Positions 1-6,309 of a stretch of 12,753 nt of DNA are shown here, piece by piece. The position numbers and the translations under genes were made by a program. The notes under the pieces were generated by a model, which did no database searches, had not been told where the DNA came from, and saw nothing but the letters and a program-made list of their open reading frames with translations. Positions within the stretch are counted from its first letter, which is position 1. Each line of letters begins with the position of its first letter. The stretch spans positions 1 through 12,753 of the forward strand of contig DXRF01000063.1 of NCBI GenBank assembly GCA_019411205.1, read 5' to 3'. This DNA comes from Parabacteroides sp. Lineage in GTDB: Bacteria > Bacteroidota > Bacteroidia > Bacteroidales > Tannerellaceae.

Positions 1-37
1 TTGCTCAGGAACTTATAAATAAAGTTAAATCAAAGTG

Positions 38-67
38 TTGCGGAATTAAGGATTTTCTCTTCCGCAA
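38..67 (-). terminator. Terminator-like hairpin after the phosphorylase gene
   Basis: An 8-bp perfect inverted repeat, TTGCGGAA (38-45) and TTCCGCAA (60-67), with a 14-nt loop. It begins about 40 nt past the stop codon of the minus-strand purine nucleoside phosphorylase gene. On the minus strand the stem is followed by CACTTTGATTT, which is T-rich but not a clean T-run, so intrinsic termination is plausible rather than certain. A second small inverted repeat, CCTGT (74-78) with ACAGG (89-93), encloses a run of eight C and lies between the stop codon and this hairpin. Confidence 0.5.
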
Positions 68-106
68 ACACGCCCTGTATCCCCCCCCACAGGTCTCATG
101 TTTTCT

Positions 107-937
107 TCAGATCTTGGCAACCAACTCCCGGAAAAGGACGGTCATGACTGCAGCCGCCTGATTGGCAGCGACAATTACATCGGCCCCGTCATTGACGAAA
201 TCATCGGCAAAATGATAGCCTTCATTCGTAATCACAGACATACCGAATACACGCAGGCCGGCATGACGGGCCACGATCACCTCCGGAACCGTGCTCATTC
301 CGATCGCATCGCCTCCCACCCTGCCGTAGAAAGCATACTCTGCCGGAGTCTCGAAAGAAGGACCTGTCAGTCCGACATATACACCTTTCTTCAACGAAAT
401 ACCGTGAGATGCAGCAATTTCTTCGACAAGCCCGATAAACTCCCGGTCATACGCGCGCGTCATATCCGGGAAGCGGGTTCCGAACTGCTCGTCATTCGGG
501 CCGATCAGCGGATTAGGCATCATATTGATGTGATCGCGTATAATCATCAAGTCGCCGACTTTGAAATTCGTATTGATACCGCCAGCCGCATTGGAAACTA
601 ACAGATTCTTTACCCCCAACAACTTCATCACCCGAACCGGGAACGTCACTTGCCGCATCGTGTACCCCTCATAATAATGGAAACGCCCCTGCATGGCAAG
701 CACCTGTTTTCCTCCTAACCTGCCACAGATGAAGTTTCCTTTATGTCCTGCGGCCGTCGAATGCATAAAATGCGGGATCTCCCTGTAGGGTATAACTACG
801 GTATCCTCGATCTGGTCGGCAAGGGAACCCAAGCCACTGCCTAAAATAATAGCGGTTTCCGGATTACCGGTAATGCGTGATGAAAGGTAATCGGCTGCTT
901 CCCGATACATCGTATTGTCATTCGTATTCATATACAT
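107..937 (-). CDS. Purine nucleoside phosphorylase, trimeric (class II) family
   Basis: A 276-residue cytosolic enzyme predicted to split purine nucleosides with phosphate into free base and ribose 1-phosphate. Family marks seen: the phosphate loop ILGSGLG near residue 31, GHKG near 65, the SNAAGG block, GPSFETPAEY, and the long GMSTVPEVIVARHAGLRVFGMS block. The base-recognition residues typical of 6-oxopurine enzymes are present: Glu in GPSFE, and Asn238 in VITN (Asn243 of human PNP). This argues against a direct methylthioadenosine phosphorylase. The usual HxEVL motif near the C-terminus, whose His contacts the 5'-OH, reads GADVI (251-255), so that His appears lost. The gene is last in a four-gene run, 26 nt after an MTA/SAH deaminase gene. 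Met1, Met3 and Met10 are all possible starts. Family assignment is firm; the true nucleoside substrate is open. Confidence 0.9.
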   Translation of the reverse strand: MYMNTNDNTMYREAADYLSSRITGNPETAIILGSGLGSLADQIEDTVVIPYREIPHFMHSTAAGHKGNFICGRLGGKQVLAMQGRFHYYEGYTMRQVTFPVRVMKLLGVKNLLVSNAAGGINTNFKVGDLMIIRDHINMMPNPLIGPNDEQFGTRFPDMTRAYDREFIGLVEEIAASHGISLKKGVYVGLTGPSFETPAEYAFYGRVGGDAIGMSTVPEVIVARHAGLRVFGMSVITNEGYHFADDFVNDGADVIVAANQAAAVMTVLFRELVAKI

Positions 938-963
938 TCAAATTTATTGTTCATACTCCTCAC

Positions 964-2223
964 CTACGGTTCTCTCACCAACTTATAGGCAAGCTCAGCC
1001 GTATGTTCCATAATCTCCTCCTCACCCGGAACCTTCCTGTCTTGCATCAGGATTTTACCGTCACAGATAACGGTATCGATACAACTGCCGTTTGCTGCAT
1101 ACACAAGGTTGGAGACAAAGTTATGATTCGGAGTAAAAGCTGGAATATTCAAATCGACCAGACAGAGATCCGCCAGATAACCTTCAGCAATCCGTCCGGC
1201 TTTCAGCCCGATAGCCGCAGCACCGGCTTCTGTTGCTGCCTGGAATATTTCACCGGCAGGAATCGCCTCCGGGTCTTTCCGCCAGGCCTTGCCTAAAAGT
1301 GAAGCGAGTTTCATCGCCTCGACCATGTCCAGATTATTGGATGAAGAACAACCGTCAGTACCCAAAGCAACGGAAACTCCAGCCTTTCGCATCTCACAGA
1401 ATTTGAATTGGATGCCGGAGGCCAACTTCATATTCGATGCTGGATTATGCACAACTTTCACCCCATGATCCGCCAGCATACGAATTTCATCATCATCGAC
1501 ATAGATGCCATGCGCAATGATCAGACGTGGGGATAATATGCCTAATTTATATAAATAACGTACGGGAGTAAAGCCGAACTGTTTGACAGAGTTTTCGACT
1601 TCGCCTTCCGTCTCTGCCAAATGCAGATGAATCGGGACGGAATGCTCGGCCGCAAAACCATGTATCCACTGCAACAGTTCGCCCGACACGGTATAAATGG
1701 CATGGGGACCGACCGCATACCGTATGCGCTTGCTATAGTTATCCACATCGACGACAAGCTTCTCGTTTTCCCGCTTGCTCTTTTCTGCCAGTTCCGGTTT
1801 GAAATGATCGAAACAGACGCCGGCAAGCAATGCACGCAGCCCCATTTCTTCGACAGCATCGGCCGTAGCCCGGAACTTATGATACATATCGAAAAACGTC
1901 GTCGTCCCGCTTTTTATCATTTCGAGACAGGCAAGCTTCGTTCCCCAATAAACATCCTCGCGCGTCAATTTCGCTTCGTTCGGCCAGATCTTCTGTTCCA
2001 GCCAGGGCATCAACGGCATATCATCGCCAAAGCCACGGAAAAGCGTCATGGCAGCATGTGTATGCGCATTTACGAAACCGGGGATCAAAGCTTTACGCCT
2101 TCCGTCTATCACCTGATCCGCCTGTACCTGAAGATCCGGTCCAACCTGCCTGATCTCCTTTTTCTCTATATAAACATCGGTTACGGCGCCATCCAATAAA
2201 GCGCCTTTGATCAATATGCTCAT
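964..2223 (-). CDS. mtaD: 5-methylthioadenosine / S-adenosylhomocysteine deaminase (amidohydrolase)
   Basis: A 419-residue amidohydrolase of the TM0936-like MTA/SAH deaminase group, expected to remove the 6-amino group of methylthioadenosine or S-adenosylhomocysteine and give the inosine form. The TIM-barrel metal residues are visible: HTH at 54-56 in FVNAHTHAAMTLFRG, His201 with Glu204 in HLHLAETE, His238 in IIAHGIYV, and Asp290 in LGTDGCSSSNNLDM. PHAIYTVS (173-180) is also characteristic of the group. Length is normal, with the small beta-sandwich formed from both ends (ALLDG near the start, CDGKI near the end). The start codon overlaps the stop of the upstream helicase gene in an ATGA, which indicates translational coupling. 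Guanine, cytosine or chlorohydrolase-type deaminases are related alternatives, but the motif set fits MtaD best. Confidence 0.9.
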   Translation of the reverse strand: MSILIKGALLDGAVTDVYIEKKEIRQVGPDLQVQADQVIDGRRKALIPGFVNAHTHAAMTLFRGFGDDMPLMPWLEQKIWPNEAKLTREDVYWGTKLACLEMIKSGTTTFFDMYHKFRATADAVEEMGLRALLAGVCFDHFKPELAEKSKRENEKLVVDVDNYSKRIRYAVGPHAIYTVSGELLQWIHGFAAEHSVPIHLHLAETEGEVENSVKQFGFTPVRYLYKLGILSPRLIIAHGIYVDDDEIRMLADHGVKVVHNPASNMKLASGIQFKFCEMRKAGVSVALGTDGCSSSNNLDMVEAMKLASLLGKAWRKDPEAIPAGEIFQAATEAGAAAIGLKAGRIAEGYLADLCLVDLNIPAFTPNHNFVSNLVYAANGSCIDTVICDGKILMQDRKVPGEEEIMEHTAELAYKLVREP

Positions 2224-3530
2224 ATAAACTTAGCTTTCATATTCTTTATCTTTTCATCCCGGATACGCCCCAGCAAACCGGAAAGTTTGCCTCGCTTGAC
2301 AGCAGCGAACGCACAACTTTCCTTTATCTCGACAATGCCTAAATCATCTTTTTCCAGTCCACCTTTCTGAAAGAGGAAGCCGACTACATCCTTCTTACTC
2401 AGTTTGTCCCGCTTCCCCCGGTTGATCGTCAGCGTCACCCACTCGGAACGGACAGGCTTCTTTGCCACTTCCGGCAGGAAAAACTCATCCGGCTCACGGG
2501 TGATATATTCGGGAACCGTCTCTTCCGCATTCAAGATCAGATAAGCAACCCCTTCCGCGTTCATACGGGCCGTACGTCCGTTACGATGCACGTATGCCTC
2601 TTCACTCACAGGAAGATGGTAATGGATCACATTCTTCACTTCTGGAATATCAAGACCACGAGAGGCCAAATCGGTAGAGATAAATACGGTGGCACTGCCG
2701 TTGCGGAAATGCGACAAGGCACGTTCGCGTTCCGGCTGCTCCATTCCTCCGTGGAAATATTCGTTATCCACATCCATTTCGGTCAGATAGTTGCTCACCC
2801 TTTCCACCGTCTCCCGGTAATTGCAGAAGATAAGGGCGGAACCGCCTTTCAGTTCGCCTAAAAGCTTGTACAAGGTTTCCAGCTTGTCCTTAACGGGAGA
2901 CTTGACCACACGCAAAGTCAGTCCTTTCGACTCCTTCACATCTTTCAAGAACGACAATCGCACCGGAGCCGTGATCCCGGTGAAAGCAGGAATATCGACT
3001 GCTGCCGTTGCCGAAGTGAGCACCCGGCGGCGCACACCCGGGAGATGTGCCAGGATCTCCTTCATTTCAGCAAGGAAACCCAGCTCAAGCGATTTATCAA
3101 ACTCATCGAGGATCAACGTACGCACACTGTCCAGATCGATATTTCCCCGTTCCAGATGATCTACGATACGTCCCGGCGTTCCGATCAAGACCGTCGGCGG
3201 ATGTTCGAGACTCTTCTTCTCCGTTCGGATAGGATGTCCTCCGTAGCAACAGTTCACTTTGTATCCGGCCCCCAACGAGCGGAATACCGTTTCGATCTGC
3301 AAGGCCAGCTCACGGGAAGGAGCGATGATCAAAGCCTGTATCTTTTTGTCCTCATCCGTCAATGTCGTCAGGAAAGGCAAAAGGAAAGCCAACGTCTTGC
3401 CCGATCCTGTCGGACTGAGCAGCACCATGTCTTTTGTCGTCCCGGCATCCAGGACGGTCTGCTGCATCTCGTTCAAAGCAGCAATGCCGGTATTGGCAAG
3501 CGCACGGGCGACTATTTCATTATTTGTCAT
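2220..3530 (-). CDS. DEAD-box ATP-dependent RNA helicase, DbpA-like
   Basis: A superfamily 2 RNA helicase. An upstream ATG at 3560 would give 446 residues and overlap the peptidase gene by 29 nt. I prefer the ATG at 3530 (436 residues, beginning MTNNEIV) because it sits 1 nt after the peptidase stop and just ahead of the Q-motif. With 446-residue numbering the motifs are: Q-motif Gln33/34, motif I SPTGSGKT (49-56), Ia PSRELALQ, Ib TPGR, motif II DEFD (152-155) in place of DEAD, motif III TSAT, motif V STDLASRGLD, motif VI HRNGRTAR (325-332). The last 70 or so residues (from WVTLTINRGKRDKLSKKDVVG) resemble the DbpA RNA-binding domain, which in E. coli recognises 23S rRNA near the peptidyl transferase centre. 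A role in ribosome assembly is therefore likely but inferred. It overlaps mtaD by 4 nt. Confidence 0.9.
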   Translation of the reverse strand: MTNNEIVARALANTGIAALNEMQQTVLDAGTTKDMVLLSPTGSGKTLAFLLPFLTTLTDEDKKIQALIIAPSRELALQIETVFRSLGAGYKVNCCYGGHPIRTEKKSLEHPPTVLIGTPGRIVDHLERGNIDLDSVRTLILDEFDKSLELGFLAEMKEILAHLPGVRRRVLTSATAAVDIPAFTGITAPVRLSFLKDVKESKGLTLRVVKSPVKDKLETLYKLLGELKGGSALIFCNYRETVERVSNYLTEMDVDNEYFHGGMEQPERERALSHFRNGSATVFISTDLASRGLDIPEVKNVIHYHLPVSEEAYVHRNGRTARMNAEGVAYLILNAEETVPEYITREPDEFFLPEVAKKPVRSEWVTLTINRGKRDKLSKKDVVGFLFQKGGLEKDDLGIVEIKESCAFAAVKRGKLSGLLGRIRDEKIKNMKAKFI

Positions 3531-3531
3531 A

Positions 3532-4887
3532 TCAATTGAATCGTTTATAAAATTCGGCAACCGACTCTATTCCCTTATAAAAAAAGTCAAGCGTACAGCT
3601 TTCGTTCGGCGAATGGATTGCATTCTGTTCGAGGCCGAATCCCATCAGGACGGTCTTAATACCCAAAACCTGCTCGAAAGTCGAGATAATAGGGATACTT
3701 CCACCACGGCGCACAGCCAACGGACGTTTGCCAAAAGCTACGGCAACGGCTTCTTCAGCCGCCTTATAAGCAGGAAGGTCGATCGGACAAACATAACCCT
3801 GTCCACCGTGTTTAGGTGTCACTTTCACCTTGACATAAGCCGGGGCCACACGGGTAATGTAGTCTTCAAACAGTTTTGAAATCTTCTCATGATCCTGATG
3901 CGGAACCAAACGGCAGGATACTTTGGCATAGGCCTTGGAAGGAAGGACCGTCTTGCTGCCCTCTTCCGTATAACCGCCCCATATACCGCAGATATCGAAA
4001 GACGGACGGCAACTGTTGCGTTCCAACGTCGAATAACCTTTTTCACCGAACAGTTCATCCACTCCGATAGCCGCCTTGTATTTGGCTTCGGCAAACGGAA
4101 TTTGTGCGATCATCTCACGTTCGGCCGGGGAGACTTCTTCCACGTCGTCATAGAAACCGGGGATCGTGATCCGTCCGTCAGCATCGGTTATATCGGCCAT
4201 CAATTTGCACAACACATTAATCGGATTAGCAACTGCCCCTCCAAAATGTCCGGAATGCAAATCACGGTTAGGGCCTGTCACTTCCACTTCCCAATAGGCT
4301 AATCCGCGAAGGCCGGTAGTCAGCGAAGGAGTTTCGGCACTGACCATGCTGGTATCGGAAACCAGGATAACATCTGCTTTCAACAATTCTTTATGTGTAC
4401 GGCAGAAGGCTTCGAGACTCGGCGAACCGATCTCTTCTTCTCCTTCGAAAATAAATTTCACATTACATTTCAGCAAATCCAGATTCAAGGCGGTTTCAAA
4501 GCCTTTTACCTGCATCATGGCCTGTCCTTTATCATCATCCGCACCACGTGCCCAGATACGGCCGTCCCGGATTTCGGGTTCGAACGGGCGGCTCTTCCAC
4601 AAATCAAGCGGCTCGGCTGGCATTACATCATAGTGCGAATAAATCAAAACGGTCTGTGCCCCAGGAGAGACTATCTTTTCTCCATATACAACCGGATTTC
4701 CTTCGGTCTGCATCACAACCGCTTTATCGGCACCGGCGGAAAGCAATAGTTCCGTCCAGCGCTTGGCACATGCCTCCATATCAGGCTTATGTTCATGCTT
4801 GGCACTTATCGATGGGATACGGATCAAAGAGAAAAGCTCTTCGATGAAACGGTCTTTGTTAAACTCGATATATTCTTTTATTAACAT
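3532..4887 (-). CDS. M20-family dipeptidase (zinc metallopeptidase)
   Basis: A 451-residue cytosolic di-zinc peptidase of the M20 family, carnosinase-like (CNDP/PepV-type) branch, expected to cleave dipeptides or release C-terminal residues. No signal peptide is seen. Metal and catalytic positions are all present: His85 and Asp87 in SHYDV, Asp117 in ARGADDDKG as the bridging aspartate, the Glu151-Glu152 pair in EGEEEIGS (general base and metal ligand), Asp178 in VSDTS, and His425 in NAIHSPNES. The dimerisation-domain motif DLHSGHFGG (209-217) contributes the transition-state His211. The length matches the family. It is the first annotated gene of the minus-strand run and is followed after 1 nt by the helicase gene. 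The exact peptide substrate cannot be read from the sequence. Confidence 0.92.
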   Translation of the reverse strand: MLIKEYIEFNKDRFIEELFSLIRIPSISAKHEHKPDMEACAKRWTELLLSAGADKAVVMQTEGNPVVYGEKIVSPGAQTVLIYSHYDVMPAEPLDLWKSRPFEPEIRDGRIWARGADDDKGQAMMQVKGFETALNLDLLKCNVKFIFEGEEEIGSPSLEAFCRTHKELLKADVILVSDTSMVSAETPSLTTGLRGLAYWEVEVTGPNRDLHSGHFGGAVANPINVLCKLMADITDADGRITIPGFYDDVEEVSPAEREMIAQIPFAEAKYKAAIGVDELFGEKGYSTLERNSCRPSFDICGIWGGYTEEGSKTVLPSKAYAKVSCRLVPHQDHEKISKLFEDYITRVAPAYVKVKVTPKHGGQGYVCPIDLPAYKAAEEAVAVAFGKRPLAVRRGGSIPIISTFEQVLGIKTVLMGFGLEQNAIHSPNESCTLDFFYKGIESVAEFYKRFN

Positions 4888-4927
4888 ACTATTTTTATTT
4901 AATTAGAAAACTGTCCTTGCGGTTCAC

Positions 4928-5041
4928 TTACAGCATTGCAACGAGCTTTCTTACATTGGAAAGTCTCTCCACAAAGGATTTATCAGCCTTTGCCACTTGC
5001 AAATTATAATCGGATTGCATCTTAAGTAACGGTTCCTTCAT
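4928..5041 (-). CDS. Possible 37-residue leader peptide or small protein ahead of the M20 peptidase
   Basis: A 37-codon reading frame starting MKEPLLKMQSDYNLQ and ending VRKLVAML, rich in Lys, Glu and Leu and plausible as an amphipathic helix. It starts about 30 nt downstream of the predicted transcription start of a near-perfect promoter and ends 40 nt before the peptidase start codon, so it would be the first ORF on that transcript. An in-frame upstream ATG at 5074 would lengthen it to 48 codons, but that ATG lies at or before the expected transcription start. It has no ribosome binding site and no family I recognise. It may be a real small protein, a leader peptide, or chance within a long 5' untranslated region. 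Confidence 0.3.
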   Translation of the reverse strand: MKEPLLKMQSDYNLQVAKADKSFVERLSNVRKLVAML

Positions 5042-5075
5042 CAATTGAATGCATCTCCGATGACGCCTTTGCATA

Positions 5076-5107
5076 CAAATATAACATCTTCTTTCTGCAT
5101 TCACAAA
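5076..5107 (-). promoter_or_regulatory. Bacteroidetes-type promoter for the peptidase-helicase-mtaD-PNP run
   Basis: On the minus strand a TTTG (-33 element, 5104-5107) is followed after exactly 20 nt by TATATTTG (-7 element, 5076-5083). This matches the Bacteroidetes primary-sigma consensus TTTG-N19-21-TAnnTTTG in every defined position. Transcription should start near 5072, leaving an untranslated leader of about 185 nt before the peptidase. A perfect 6-bp inverted repeat, TGCATT (5096-5101) and AATGCA (5108-5113) around a 6-nt spacer, covers the -33 element and could be a repressor site, though so short a palindrome may be chance. Confidence 0.65.
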
Positions 5108-5257
5108 AATGCAAACAACTTCTTTGTGGAATTTTCAAGTCTTATTTTGTTTTTCGCTCATACAAAAACGACCGCCAGCACTCTTCCGCATTCTCCTGGC
5201 AAAACATTTCATAACATGCCGTGTAAGTAACTCCTGCCATTTTAAATAATAAAGCAG

Positions 5258-5316
5258 AGAATCCGTTTCCACTCCTTTGGCTGTACAAGCGACAGCGCAG
5301 GATGGAAACGGATTCT
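5258..5316. repeat. 59-nt nested stem-loop (14-bp perfect outer arms)
   Basis: AGAATCCGTTTCCA (5258-5271) is the exact reverse complement of 5303-5316. Inside it, TCCT (5273-5276) pairs with AGGA (5299-5302) after one bulged C, and GCTGT (5280-5284) pairs with ACAGC (5292-5296) around a 7-nt loop. That gives about 23 base pairs in one nested hairpin, far longer than usual for a chance fold. It lies 120-180 nt after the panB stop codon. On the minus strand it is followed by CTGCTTTATTATTT, so it could terminate or stabilise the panB transcript. It could also be a small dispersed palindromic repeat. It is the only clear structure in the 548-base stretch 4888-5435 besides the promoter and small ORF described there. 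Confidence 0.6.
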
Positions 5317-5435
5317 GTCATTCGACCAGCGACTTCCCCACTCTCGACATACCGGCGAATGGATTGAAGCATCGGTCTGTTTAGCGATAAAGCTGCAAGA
5401 TATAACTCCTCCGGACAATCACCGGGAAGATTGCA

Positions 5436-6263
5436 TTAATATTGTTCCTTCTCGTTCGGGAAGTCTTGCGTCTTCACATCTTCAATATATGCCTGTACGG
5501 CACGAGTTATTTCTTCTGCCAGATTCGCATAACGGCGCAAGAAACGGGGAGAAAATCCCTGGTTGATCCCTAACATGTCATGCATAACCAACACCTGTCC
5601 GTCTACACCTCCGCCGGCACCGATACCGATAATCGGAATTGTCAACTCAGAAGCGACTTGTGCAGCCAAAGCTGCCGGAATTTTTTCCAATACGATTGCA
5701 AAACAACCGATCTCTTCCAACAAATGAGCGTCTGCAATCAATTTCTTCGCTTCCGCTTCTTCACGGGCACGAACCGTGTATGTCCCGAATTTATTAATGG
5801 ACTGAGGCGTCAATCCCAGGTGTCCCATGACAGGAATACCCGCACACAGAATACGTTCGATAGATTCCCGAATTTCAGAACCACCTTCAAGCTTGATACA
5901 ATCCGCATGCGTTTCCTTCATCACACGGATAGCCGAAGCCAACGCTTCTTTCGAGTTTCCCTGATATGTACCAAAAGGCAGGTCCACCACCACCAAGGCA
6001 CGTTTCACCGCTTTCATGACCGATTTGCCATGATAGATCATCTGGTCAAGCGTGATCGGCAGTGTCGTTACATTACCAGCCATTACGTTGGAAGCCGAAT
6101 CGCCCACCAATATGACATCCATACCAGCCTGATCAATCAGTTGAGCCATCGAATAATCGTAAGCTGTCAACATGGAAATTTTCTCTCCACGCTGTTTCAT
6201 TTCTATCAGGCGATGTGTGGTCACCTTTCTATTATCCTCTAAATCCCTTTTTGCAACTGACAT
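5436..6263 (-). CDS. panB: 3-methyl-2-oxobutanoate hydroxymethyltransferase (ketopantoate hydroxymethyltransferase)
   Basis: A 275-residue cytosolic enzyme for the first committed step of pantothenate (vitamin B5) synthesis: transfer of a hydroxymethyl group from methylene-tetrahydrofolate to 2-oxoisovalerate, giving ketopantoate. The (beta/alpha)8 barrel signatures are all visible: MLTAYDYSMA (31-40), the metal-binding LVGDSASNVMAG (52-63), VVVDLPFGTY with Asp94, KLEGG (124-128), GHLGLTPQS (148-155), the catalytic Glu193 in VLEKIP, IPIIGIGAGGGVDGQVLV, and HDMLGI. It has an N-terminal extension of about 12 residues relative to the E. coli protein. No panC, panD or panE is adjacent. It sits 46 nt downstream of the TonB receptor gene on the same strand but seems to have its own -7 box. 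Confidence 0.96.
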   Translation of the reverse strand: MSVAKRDLEDNRKVTTHRLIEMKQRGEKISMLTAYDYSMAQLIDQAGMDVILVGDSASNVMAGNVTTLPITLDQMIYHGKSVMKAVKRALVVVDLPFGTYQGNSKEALASAIRVMKETHADCIKLEGGSEIRESIERILCAGIPVMGHLGLTPQSINKFGTYTVRAREEAEAKKLIADAHLLEEIGCFAIVLEKIPAALAAQVASELTIPIIGIGAGGGVDGQVLVMHDMLGINQGFSPRFLRRYANLAEEITRAVQAYIEDVKTQDFPNEKEQY

Positions 6264-6291
6264 AATGTTTTTTATTAAATGTTACAAGGCG

Positions 6292-6299
6292 CAAAGGTA
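6292..6299 (-). promoter_or_regulatory. Candidate -7 element of the panB promoter
   Basis: On the minus strand TACCTTTG fits the Bacteroidetes -7 consensus TAnnTTTG and lies about 28 nt before the panB start codon, giving a leader near 25 nt. No TTTG is found at the expected -33 distance, which would fall in the last codons of the receptor gene, so the promoter is only half supported. Confidence 0.45.
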
Positions 6300-6309
6300 T
6301 ACAAAATGT

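Noticed and set aside
98..601. A 167-codon plus-strand frame opposite the phosphorylase gene
   Set aside because: Antisense shadow of a strongly conserved enzyme; no motif of its own.
5045..5230. A 61-codon plus-strand frame in the same intergenic region
   Set aside because: It lies opposite a consensus minus-strand promoter, is biased to Thr/His/Phe as expected for the antisense of AT-rich DNA, and has no start signal.
5142..5372. A 76-codon minus-strand frame between panB and the peptidase promoter
   Set aside because: It runs straight through both arms of the 59-nt hairpin, has no recognisable motif and no promoter, and its composition looks arbitrary. The hairpin explains the sequence better. 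A shorter frame starting MAGVTYTACYE (5142-5240) is equally unsupported.
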